Assembly: GCA_965215945.1 (NCBI GenBank)
Contig: CBDCFC010000028.1
Coordinates: 1-64,000, forward strand
Origin: JAHEKD01 sp965215945
GTDB taxonomy: Bacteria > Pseudomonadota > Gammaproteobacteria > Arenicellales > JAHEKD01
Length of the DNA stretch: 64,000 nt
Reading direction: 5' to 3'
Shown: positions 26,038 through 34,029 of the stretch, in pieces
How positions within the stretch are numbered: position 1 is the first letter of the stretch
Layout: the number at the start of each line of letters is the position of its first letter
Made by a program: the position numbers and the translations under genes
Notes under the pieces: generated by a model
Database searches by the model: none
Told to the model about the DNA's origin: nothing
The model's input: only the letters and a program-made list of their open reading frames with translations

Positions 26038-26916
26038 ATGCTGTCAGCTAATCCTGGCCGCGGAATTTTTCTTTCAATCGCCTCTGCCAGTTTCTTTGGC
26101 ATTGTCACCACATTTGCCAGAATCAGTTATGAGCAGGGCAGCAACCCACTGACTGTTGGAATTTTTCGTGCGCTATTTGGCGTGTGTTTATGCTTGATAA
26201 TCATTCTATTGCGAGGCAATAATTTAAAAATCCACAAACATGGAATTACCGGCGTAACGATTGTCGGAACTTTCACCGCAGGTATAGCGCTGGGCTACCT
26301 GGGTGCTATTCAATTTATTCCAGTTGGACTCTCAGCCATATTATTTTTCACTTGGCCGATACTACTTTTACTTTATTTATCTATTCGCCAGCCCGGCTTG
26401 ATTTCGATAAAAACAATAGTCAGTTTTATTTTGGCTTTTTTGGGATTGTTTTTAGTCATTGGACCAGTTTTTCATAACTTACAGACGATCGGTATAGTAT
26501 TGGCGCTAATCGCAGCCTGCTGTGCAGCAGGTGTATTCATCGCTTCGCAACATTTTTTTACTTCCATTAATCTCATTGTGGCCGCGTTTTGGGTCAACCT
26601 AATCACACTAATTATTCTGTGCTTAATAACCTTTGCCAAAGATGAATTTCAGCTACCAACTACTAACGCTGGTAATTGGAGTTTGATTCTAGCGAGTAGT
26701 AGTTATGCGATGGGTTTGCTCGTCATGTTCCTGGCCATTAAAGCGATCGGTGCGGCTAGGAGTTCTTTATATTTTAACCTCGAACCATTGGTAGCATCAT
26801 TCGCCGCGATGTTATTACTGGGTGAATCATTGACAGCAATACAAGCATCCGGATTTGCTATTGTCATGAGCATTCTTTTTTATACATCCATCCGGCAATC
26901 AGATCTTAGTGATTAA
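26038..26916 (+). CDS. EamA/DMT-family transporter
   Basis: A ~292-residue inner-membrane protein with ten hydrophobic helices in two EamA repeats. The first repeat begins S-A-S-F-F-G-I-V-T-T-F-A-R, the second C-C-A-A-G-V-F-I-A-S-Q-H. The conserved E-P-L-V-A-S-F-A-A-M-L-L-L-G-E motif in helix nine is intact. It probably exports a metabolite or amino acid; substrate unknown. I chose the ATG at 26038; an in-frame GTG at 26014 adds eight residues. The gene stands alone between divergent and downstream neighbours. Confidence 0.85.
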   Translation: MLSANPGRGIFLSIASASFFGIVTTFARISYEQGSNPLTVGIFRALFGVCLCLIIILLRGNNLKIHKHGITGVTIVGTFTAGIALGYLGAIQFIPVGLSAILFFTWPILLLLYLSIRQPGLISIKTIVSFILAFLGLFLVIGPVFHNLQTIGIVLALIAACCAAGVFIASQHFFTSINLIVAAFWVNLITLIILCLITFAKDEFQLPTTNAGNWSLILASSSYAMGLLVMFLAIKAIGAARSSLYFNLEPLVASFAAMLLLGESLTAIQASGFAIVMSILFYTSIRQSDLSD

Positions 26917-27018
26917 TTACAGTATTAATGTTAGGGTTATCGGTTAAAAACAACTCTGTGAATTGGATTTTTATCATTGTTGCTATTCTGCTCCGTAGTT
27001 CATTAGAAAAACTGAACA

Positions 27019-27375
27019 TTGAAAATCAAAATAAAACGCATTTATGATGCCCCGTCACTAGATGACGGCAAACGAATTTTGGTTGATCGATTATGGCCCC
27101 GCGGTTTATCTAAAGACAAGGCCAAGATTGATTATTGGGTCAAAGAGGCCGCACCTTCTAATGAACTACGAAAGTGGTACAGCCATGATCCGGAAAAATG
27201 GAAAGAATTTAAACACCGCTATTTTAAGGAATTAAACGATAACCAACCTGTTGTAAATGAGTTGCTCACAAATATAAACGATAAAACAACACTCTTGTTT
27301 AGCTCAAAGGAATCGAAGTTCAATAATGCCCGTGCGCTTAGAGAGTATTTGGTATCCTATGCACTAAAGAAATAA
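27019..27375 (+). CDS. DUF488-family protein
   Basis: A 118-residue protein with the DUF488 hallmarks: K-R-I-Y-D-A-P near the start, R-I-L-V-D-R-L-W-P-R-G-L-S-K, W-V-K-E-A-A-P-S-N-E-L-R-K-W, and a C-terminal thiosulfate-reductase-like strand L-L-F-S-S-K-E. The family is soluble and uncharacterised. It begins with TTG at 27019 and ends 16 bases before polA, so the genes are probably cotranscribed. Confidence 0.85.
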   Translation: MKIKIKRIYDAPSLDDGKRILVDRLWPRGLSKDKAKIDYWVKEAAPSNELRKWYSHDPEKWKEFKHRYFKELNDNQPVVNELLTNINDKTTLLFSSKESKFNNARALREYLVSYALKK

Positions 27376-27391
27376 ATGCTATGCAGTCCAC

Positions 27392-30088
27392 ATGAGCAAA
27401 AAATCAAAATCACCTAAACCCGTTATCCTGGTCGACGGTTCGTCGTTTTTGTATCGAGCTTTCCATGCGATGCCGAATTTAATGAATTCCAAACGGCAGC
27501 CGACTGGTGCGGTCTATGGCATTGTCAATATGCTTAAAAATCTGCTTAAAGAACATGAACCTGAGGCTATGGCGGTGGTATTTGATGCACCGGGCAAAAC
27601 CTTCAGGGATGATCTATACAAAGAATATAAAGCCAACCGCTCTGCTATGCCTGATGACTTACGCCAACAAGTCGATTGGGTGCATGAAATCATTGAAGCG
27701 CTCGGATTACCGCTATTGTCGATCAAAGGTGTGGAAGCCGATGATGTCATCGGCACGTTCGCCAGAGAAGCTGAAGAAAAAAAGATTCCAGTATTGATTT
27801 GCACCGGCGATAAAGATTTATCACAGCTGGTGACTGAGAATGTTTTGGTCAGCGACACCATGAAAGGGGTCACCTACGACATTAACGGTGTTAAAGAAAA
27901 AATGGGGGTTTATCCTCATCAGGTCATCGATTACTTAGCACTAATCGGTGACAGCAGCGATAACATTCCCGGGGTGCCGAAGGTGGGCCCTAAAACGGCG
28001 GCCAAATGGCTGGACGAATATAAAACGCTGGACAATCTGCTTGAACATATCGATGACATAAAAGGTAAAGTCGGCGAAAACCTGCGAGATTGTGTAGAAC
28101 AAATACCACTCAGTAAGCAACTGGCCACTATAAAAACTCATGTGGAACTTGATCAATCAGTCGAAGAATTGACGCTTAATCAGCCGGATGAAGAAAAACT
28201 TAAACAAATGTACGCCGAGTTGCAGTTTAAAACCTGGTTATCGGAGCTTGGTGGTATCACTGAAGAAAAACCTGCATTTGAGCGCGACAGAACTGAGATT
28301 ATTTTCACCCAAAAGCAGCTCAAAGACTGGATTAAACACCTGAAAAGCTGTAATACATTTGCGCTGGATACAGAAACAACCTCATTGCATTCACTTGAAG
28401 CTGAGTTGGTGGGCATCTCCTTTTCCGACGGTAAAAAGGCTGCCTATCTGCCGGTTGGTCATGCTTATGAAGGTGTTATACAACAATTGGATTTAAACGA
28501 AGTGTTGGCCGAATTGAAAAGCTTGCTGGAGAGCAAAAAACCGGCCAAGATTCTACAAAATCTGAAATACGATCTGGCGGTTTTCAGAAACTATGACATT
28601 AATATTGAAAACGCACAGTTCGATACCATGCTTGAATCGTATGTGTTGGACAGCACCGCATCACGGCATGATATGGATACATTGGCGCTTAAGCATCTGG
28701 GGCACAAAACCATTCACTACGAAGACATTGCTGGCAAAGGCAAGGATCAGAAACGTTTTGATGAAATCAAAATTGAGACGGCTGCGCCTTATGCAGGCGA
28801 GGACGCGGCCATCACTTATCAATTACACGAAACTTTATGGCCCGGTTTAAAAAAGGTCAAATCATTAAAATCTGTATTCGAAACCATTGAAATGCCGCTG
28901 GTCAGTGTGCTCGAGTCAGTCGAACGCAACGGTGTCAAAATCAATGTAAAAAAGCTTAAAACACAAAGCCGGGAACTCGCCAAACAAACCGAGCAGCTTG
29001 AATCCCAGGCACATGACATCGCCGGCAAAGAATTCAATTTGTCCTCACCCAAACAAATTCAAGAAATATTATTCGATGAACTGGAACTTCCGATAATAAA
29101 GAAAACGCCCAAAGGTCAGCCTTCGACCGCCGAAGATGTGTTGCAGGAACTCGCCGCTGATTACGAGCTGCCGGCTTTAATTTTGCAGCATCGCTCTTTA
29201 AGTAAACTTAAATCAACTTATACAGATAAGCTACCTGATCTGGTTAGTCCGGTAACTGGGCGAATTCATACTTCTTATCACCAGGCAGTTGCCGCTACCG
29301 GTCGCCTTTCCTCGGCTGATCCTAATTTACAAAATATTCCTATCCGCACTGCAGAAGGTCGCCGTATTCGTGAGGCTTTTGAACCAGAAGATGGCAATAT
29401 ATTGCTGGCTGCTGATTACTCTCAAATCGAGCTGCGCATCATGGCCCATTTATCGCAAGACAAAGGTTTGCTGGATGCATTCGCCAAAGGCGAAGATGTT
29501 CACCGTGCTACTGCCAGTGAAGTATTTGATACAGAGCTGGCAAAAGTCACAGATGATCAGCGCCGCAATGCCAAGGCAATTAATTTCGGTTTGATTTATG
29601 GTATGTCATCATTTGGGCTGGGACAGCAACTCGGTATTTCCAGGCAACAGGCACAAGAATACATTGATCTTTATTTTGACCGCTATCCGGGGGTGAAAAA
29701 ATACATGGACGATACGCGTGAAAAGGCACACGACACCGGCTTTGTTGAAACCGTGTTTGGCCGGCGCCTGTATTTACCTGAAATCAACTCCAGCAATTTC
29801 AATCGCCGCCAGTACGCTGAAAGAACCGCTATTAATGCTCCCATGCAGGGCACGGCCGCAGATATCATCAAAAAGGCTATGATTAAGGCCCATGCAGAAT
29901 TGCCCAAAATCAGCAAACACAGCAAAATGATCATGCAGGTCCATGATGAGCTGGTACTTGAAGTACTGGAAGAGGACGTTAATAAAGTTAACGAAACAAT
30001 GACTGAAATTATGAGCAGTGTGGCGGATTTGAGTGTGCCTCTGGTGGTTGAATCCGGTACTGGAAAAAGCTGGGCAGAGGCCCACTAG
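27392..30088 (+). CDS. polA: DNA polymerase I
   Basis: An 898-residue three-domain polymerase for Okazaki-fragment maturation and repair. The 5'-nuclease domain (1 to ~290) has V-F-D-A-P-G-K-T-F-R, V-E-A-D-D-V-I-G and G-D-K-D-L-S-Q-L-V. The proofreading domain keeps Asp326/Glu328 (A-L-D-T-E-T) and Y-A-G-E-D-A, so 3'-5' exonuclease should be active. The polymerase has motif A D-Y-S-Q-I-E-L-R (Asp675), the O-helix R-R-N-A-K-A-I-N-F-G-L-I-Y-G and motif C V-H-D-E-L (Asp852). No frame breaks, despite the length. Confidence 0.97.
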   Translation: MSKKSKSPKPVILVDGSSFLYRAFHAMPNLMNSKRQPTGAVYGIVNMLKNLLKEHEPEAMAVVFDAPGKTFRDDLYKEYKANRSAMPDDLRQQVDWVHEIIEALGLPLLSIKGVEADDVIGTFAREAEEKKIPVLICTGDKDLSQLVTENVLVSDTMKGVTYDINGVKEKMGVYPHQVIDYLALIGDSSDNIPGVPKVGPKTAAKWLDEYKTLDNLLEHIDDIKGKVGENLRDCVEQIPLSKQLATIKTHVELDQSVEELTLNQPDEEKLKQMYAELQFKTWLSELGGITEEKPAFERDRTEIIFTQKQLKDWIKHLKSCNTFALDTETTSLHSLEAELVGISFSDGKKAAYLPVGHAYEGVIQQLDLNEVLAELKSLLESKKPAKILQNLKYDLAVFRNYDINIENAQFDTMLESYVLDSTASRHDMDTLALKHLGHKTIHYEDIAGKGKDQKRFDEIKIETAAPYAGEDAAITYQLHETLWPGLKKVKSLKSVFETIEMPLVSVLESVERNGVKINVKKLKTQSRELAKQTEQLESQAHDIAGKEFNLSSPKQIQEILFDELELPIIKKTPKGQPSTAEDVLQELAADYELPALILQHRSLSKLKSTYTDKLPDLVSPVTGRIHTSYHQAVAATGRLSSADPNLQNIPIRTAEGRRIREAFEPEDGNILLAADYSQIELRIMAHLSQDKGLLDAFAKGEDVHRATASEVFDTELAKVTDDQRRNAKAINFGLIYGMSSFGLGQQLGISRQQAQEYIDLYFDRYPGVKKYMDDTREKAHDTGFVETVFGRRLYLPEINSSNFNRRQYAERTAINAPMQGTAADIIKKAMIKAHAELPKISKHSKMIMQVHDELVLEVLEEDVNKVNETMTEIMSSVADLSVPLVVESGTGKSWAEAH

Positions 30089-30267
30089 CCATCAAAATTT
30101 AGGATAAAAATAAAATTTAGGCTGTGTTTCCGGACCAAAACCGGTTAAAATGCCAGACATTACATTCTATGCTGGTTTTTTTACAGTAATTCTTCGCAAG
30201 ACTTTCCCTGTTTTTAACCTCGTTAGACTTAGTAATATTTTTTTTAATTTTTTTGATGAGGTACATC

Positions 30268-30468
30268 ATGGCAACAGGAACCGTTAAATGGTTTGATGAA
30301 TCCAAAGGATTCGGTTTTATAACTCCTTCTGATGGCAGTAAAGACGTATTCGTACATTTTTCTGCAATTTCAGGTTCTGGCTTTAAGTCCTTGACCGAAG
30401 GTCAGGAAGTCACTTACGAAGTGGAAGAAGGCCCTAAAGGCCCGCAAGCCAAAGACGTTAAAGCCTAA
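30268..30468 (+). CDS. Cold-shock domain protein
   Basis: A 66-residue CspA-type RNA chaperone. RNP1 is K-G-F-G-F-I and RNP2 is V-F-V-H-F; the start M-A-T-G-T-V-K-W-F is canonical, with GAGG seven bases before the ATG at 30268. A 179-base U-rich leader between polA and the start is long for this neighbourhood; long leaders are common for cold-induced csp mRNAs. It is followed by a gene for an RRM protein, so two RNA-binding proteins lie in tandem. Which csp paralogue it is cannot be told. Confidence 0.93.
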   Translation: MATGTVKWFDESKGFGFITPSDGSKDVFVHFSAISGSGFKSLTEGQEVTYEVEEGPKGPQAKDVKA

Positions 30469-30491
30469 AAACTTTCCCGATCGATTTTCTG

Positions 30492-30513
30492 CCCTGCGAA
30501 TCCTCTCGCGGGG
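30492..30513 (+). terminator. Hairpin between csp and the RRM gene
   Basis: CCCTGCGA (30492-30499) and TCGCGGGG (30506-30513) form an eight-pair stem with a six-base loop, 24 bases after the csp stop. A run of six T follows 13 bases later (30527-30532), too far for a textbook intrinsic terminator. It could be a leaky terminator or a control hairpin in the RRM-gene leader. Confidence 0.5.
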
Positions 30514-30545
30514 CTCCCATTCATCCTTTTTTGAGGGACTTCGCT

Positions 30546-30812
30546 ATGAAGAAGCTTTTCGTTGGCAGCTTGCCTGCCGACACCACCGAGGAATCCCTCA
30601 CTGAATTATTCTCACAATACGGCACCGTGCGTTCACTAAATCTAGTTAAAGATTTATTTTCAGGAAAATGTAAAGGTTTTGGTTTTATCGAAATGGAAGG
30701 GCATGAAGCCCGCGCGGCAATCGCCGAGCTTAATGGTAAATCCTTTAATGGTAATGTGCTCAGCGTCAAATTCGAGCAACCCAAAAAAGGTGGACGTGGT
30801 CGAAGGCGGTAA
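30546..30812 (+). CDS. RRM-domain RNA-binding protein
   Basis: An 88-residue single RNA-recognition-motif protein. RNP2 is K-L-F-V-G-S-L-P (3-10) and RNP1 is C-K-G-F-G-F-I-E-M (~42-50); the tail G-G-R-G-R-R-R is basic and glycine-rich, as in cyanobacterial and proteobacterial Rbp proteins. I chose the ATG at 30546 after GAGGGA; an upstream in-frame start at 30531 lacks a comparable site. Lying behind csp, it may also be cold-responsive. Its RNA targets are unknown. Confidence 0.9.
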   Translation: MKKLFVGSLPADTTEESLTELFSQYGTVRSLNLVKDLFSGKCKGFGFIEMEGHEARAAIAELNGKSFNGNVLSVKFEQPKKGGRGRRR

Positions 30813-30825
30813 ATCATAACTCTAA

Positions 30826-31080
30826 TCTGTCATTCCGACTGAGCACCCTTCGAGTATAAACTACGCGAATGGAGGGAATCTCCCTGAGTTAGCTTCTCAT
30901 TTAAACGGAGTTGTTTCGTTTAAAGCCCACAGCCATTGGGAGATCCTCACGTCGCGGAGTTTATCCTTGCTTGCGAGGGCTCCTCAGGATGACAAGCCTT
31001 GTTTAATACCGCTCTCCCCGTCATTGCGAGCCCCCCGGCCTCCACCGAGACAGGCTTCACGAAGCAATCCATAAATAGTG
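30826..31080. repeat. Composite dispersed intergenic repeat
   Basis: About 250 gene-free bases made of repeat-like pieces. There is a CATTCCGACTGAG-type start and an AAACGGAG...TTTCGTTT pair of arms near 30905. The unit AGATCCTCACGTC (30941-30953) to CTCAGGATGA (30983-30992) has borders that recur at 9943-9974. GTCATTGCGAGC at 31020-31031 is shared with 5889-5900. The proline-racemase-family gene begins 13 bases after its end, so its promoter may lie inside the repeat. Confidence 0.6.
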
Positions 31081-31092
31081 TAAAGTACGACG

Positions 31093-32124
31093 ATGACAAA
31101 CCAACAGCACATTCGAATCATCAGCGCTCACGCTGAAGGCGAAGTTGGTGATGTGATCATCAGTGGCGTAAAGCCTCCTCCTGGAGAAACGCTTTGGGAA
31201 ATGCGCAACTGGATTGCTGAAGATAATCGACTGCGGCAATTTGTATTAAATGAACCACGTGGCGGCGTGTTTCGACATGTTAACTTGCTGGTGCCGCCGA
31301 AAAACCCGAAAGCCAACGCAGCGTTTATCATCATGGAACCGGCTGATACGCCGCCAATGTCAGGTTCGAATTGTATGTGTGTTGCCACAGTGTTACTGGA
31401 ACAAGCTATCTTACCAATGAAAGAGCCTGAGATGGAGCTTACTTTAGAAGCTCCTGCCGGCTTAGTCAAAGTTAAAGCACTGTGTGAAAAAGGCAAAGTT
31501 GAACGGGTTTTTATTGAAAATGTACCTTCGTTTGTAGATCAACAAAACGTGCAACTCGAAGTCCAAGGGCTTGGTACATTAACCGTTGATACTGCCTATG
31601 GTGGAGATAGTTTTGTTATCGTTGATGCACAAGGTCTAGGCTTTTCTATTACTCCGGATGAAGGGCGGGAAATTGTGGAAACAGGGATTCGCATTACTAG
31701 AGCCGCCAATGAACAGTTGGGCTTTACCCATCCGCAAAACCCGGACTGGAAACATATCTCCTTTTGCCAACTCACAAATCCAGTAGAAACAGAAAATGGA
31801 ATAACCAAGGGTAAAAGCACAGTTGTTATTCAGCCTGGAAAACTGGACCGCTCTCCAACCGGTACAGGCTGTTCAGCACGAATGACCTTATTACACACTC
31901 AGGGTAAACTCAACGTCGGCGCTCATTTCATCGGCAAATCTATTATCGGGACTGAATTTCACTGTGAAATAAAACAGACCACAACCGTAAATAACAAACC
32001 CGCCATCATCCCCGTCATCTCGGGCCGCGCCTGGATCACAGGTAGTCATCAACATTTTATTACCGATGATGATCCGTTTCCGTTAGGTTACCAAATTAGT
32101 GATACCTGGCCAGAAATTACTTAA
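31093..32124 (+). CDS. Proline racemase/hydroxyproline epimerase superfamily enzyme with a Ser/Thr active-site pair
   Basis: A 343-residue member of the proline racemase superfamily. The two active-site positions, usually Cys/Cys in racemases and epimerases, appear here as Ser90 (P-M-S-G-S-N) and Thr256 (R-S-P-T-G-T-G). Cysteines lie close by but offset (Cys94, Cys96, Cys260). A Thr at the second site is known in trans-3-hydroxy-L-proline dehydratases, so dehydratase activity on a hydroxyproline is more likely than racemisation. The rest of the fold (A-H-A-E-G-E-V-G, S-G-R-A-W-I-T-G) is intact. It is a lone gene convergent with the solute-binding protein gene. Confidence 0.82.
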   Translation: MTNQQHIRIISAHAEGEVGDVIISGVKPPPGETLWEMRNWIAEDNRLRQFVLNEPRGGVFRHVNLLVPPKNPKANAAFIIMEPADTPPMSGSNCMCVATVLLEQAILPMKEPEMELTLEAPAGLVKVKALCEKGKVERVFIENVPSFVDQQNVQLEVQGLGTLTVDTAYGGDSFVIVDAQGLGFSITPDEGREIVETGIRITRAANEQLGFTHPQNPDWKHISFCQLTNPVETENGITKGKSTVVIQPGKLDRSPTGTGCSARMTLLHTQGKLNVGAHFIGKSIIGTEFHCEIKQTTTVNNKPAIIPVISGRAWITGSHQHFITDDDPFPLGYQISDTWPEIT

Positions 32125-32188
32125 TAGAAAAAATCTATGGGCAGCATTATTTTCCATACCGCCACTCAGGTGGGTCATCAAGACAGGT

Positions 32189-33288
32189 TTACTCATCCAA
32201 CCATTGTTCAAACCGATCTTCCAATCTTTTGCCGTTTTTTTGCCAAAAAATATAATTAATAAAAAAGTGGTTACCCAGGTTTCGTGGGGCTGTAGGTGAA
32301 TATCGAGCCATCTCAACCCCTGTGTCAGGATTATTACCAATATTCTGGGCCGAGGATTTTCTGATTGGCCCGTAGGGAATATAACCCACCTGTTCTGTGA
32401 GAATTATTGAACTCGTTGCAAATTCAATAAATTCTTTTGCCCGTATCTGCCGAACACTTGTTTGTGGTATCACCCAAACATCTAAATCCAGTGCCTGCCA
32501 ATCCCAAAAAAATTCGATTGGATCCTTATTAGCAGTAATGGCCTGAAATATCCTTGCATTAAAGGCAGAGGCAAAACCACTTTCTCGCTGGCGAGCCAAT
32601 TGGTAGGTAATTTGCCCTCTTCCCACCACAAAATATGTTTTTTTATAGTATTGAGCTTTCTGAAAGCTTGATTTAAACCATCTTCCGTCTCCAGTAGTCC
32701 ATAGACTTTGTCGATACTCACACCATCGGCGAGTAAAGCCCAAACGAGATTGTTTTGAGCTGTTTTTTGTAAACTTCTCTTACCCGGAAACCGATTTAAG
32801 TTAAAAAAATCACTGATTGTTTTCGGTTTTCGCCCTCCCCAAGCATCTGTGCGATAAGCAAACGTAGTTGAAAATGCAATGTTCGGAATTGCACATTCCA
32901 ATCCGGTAACCGTCTTAATCTGGTCTAATAGATCATCTCCGAAAATAGTGTCTTGTGCATCTAATTTAACCAGCAGATCCTCGTTACAGGCTTTCACAGC
33001 ATCAGCTGCGACCATATCAACAACATCCCATTCTGAGGCGCGAGTGTACCGCCTATTTCTGAGTTTTTGGAAGGCCCCGTCAGCTTTATTTATGATATTA
33101 ATCATTTCTGACGGATACTGTTGTTTAAAAGCATCAAAGATAGCGACTTCCTGGCTGTCCTGGTATTGACCTCCCCAGGAAATTACACGCAAGTGATCTG
33201 AATCATTAGTTTCAGCTGTCTGCTTATCACTACTCTGGCAAGCTGTAATCAAAATAATAGTGAATAAGATGAGAGGAAATTTTTTCAT
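32189..33288 (-). pseudogene. ABC transporter extracellular solute-binding protein (PotD/SBP family 1-like), frameshifted
   Basis: The first frame has a lipoprotein signal (L-I-T-A-C, Cys17) and a mature domain starting L-R-V-I-S-W-G-G-Q-Y-Q-D-S, typical of putrescine/spermidine-type binding proteins. The frame breaks at an A4 run (32573-32576, T4 in the gene). Restoring one base joins E-K-V-V to F-A-S-A-F-N-A-R-I-F-Q-A, and the second frame then runs to a normal end (R-L-E-D-R-F-E-Q-W-L-D-E) for about 366 residues. No permease or ATPase gene adjoins. The ligand may be a polyamine or another small cation; that is inference. Confidence 0.75.
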
Positions 33289-33369
33289 GTGACTTTTTGA
33301 AATTCTTATAGTTTTTTATTAATAAATCCATATTGATATAGCCATTTCAACTTGTCAATAACCAGTTGG

Positions 33370-33966
33370 TCATAAAAGCAAGCTAATTGCAATTGACCAC
33401 ATCACTACACCAATAATGCCATCAAGAATACGCCAAGCCGATGGTTTTGCGAGCACTGGGCGCAGTGAGCGGGCACCGTAGCCTAATGAGAAAAAGAAAA
33501 CAAATGAAGCAGAAATTGCACCCAACCCAAAAGCAAGTTTATCCGGATATTGGGTTGAAATTGAACCGATTAATCCAAGGGTATCGAGATAAACGTGTGG
33601 ATTAAGCCAGGTGAAGGCCATACAGATTAATAATACTTTTTTTAATGATTGTGGTGGCTGGTCGGCGGGATTCAAACCTTCATTTGTTTTAAATGCAGCC
33701 CAGAATGAATGCGCCCCATATGCTAATAAAAATAACGCTCCGCCGTAACGCATCACTGGTTCAAGCCAGGGTAGACTTTGGATTATCGCATTAATTCCGA
33801 CTATCCCTAAAATGATTAAAATAGCATCCGAACAAGCACAGAGCAAAACTACCCAAAAAACATGTTCACCACGCAAACCTTGCTTAAGTACAAATGCATT
33901 TTGAGCCCCGATAGCTAAAATCAAACTAAAGCTAAGCGTGAAACCTGCCATGAAGGTGAGAAACAT
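33370..33966 (-). CDS. LysE/ArgO-family amino-acid exporter
   Basis: A 198-residue six-helix inner-membrane protein. The LysE hallmark G-A-Q-N-A-F-V-L-K-Q-G-L (~20-31), the C-S-D-A-I-L-I segment and the W-L-N-P-H-V-Y-L-D-T-L motif are all present; the last is shared with ArgO and LysE, so basic amino acids are the likely cargo. Such exporters are usually under a LysR-type regulator (LysG/ArgP), but none adjoins here. It is a single gene between the solute-binding protein and metalloprotease genes. Confidence 0.88.
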   Translation of the reverse strand: MFLTFMAGFTLSFSLILAIGAQNAFVLKQGLRGEHVFWVVLLCACSDAILIILGIVGINAIIQSLPWLEPVMRYGGALFLLAYGAHSFWAAFKTNEGLNPADQPPQSLKKVLLICMAFTWLNPHVYLDTLGLIGSISTQYPDKLAFGLGAISASFVFFFSLGYGARSLRPVLAKPSAWRILDGIIGVVMWSIAISLLL

Positions 33967-34029
33967 AACTTCCGGCTGAATCTAGTTGCAAAAAATTGAA
34001 AGCCAATGATAACCGACTCTTAAATAAGG

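Noticed and set aside
31093..32124. Plain proline racemase annotation
   Set aside because: Both usual catalytic cysteine positions appear to be Ser and Thr, so racemase activity should not be assumed.
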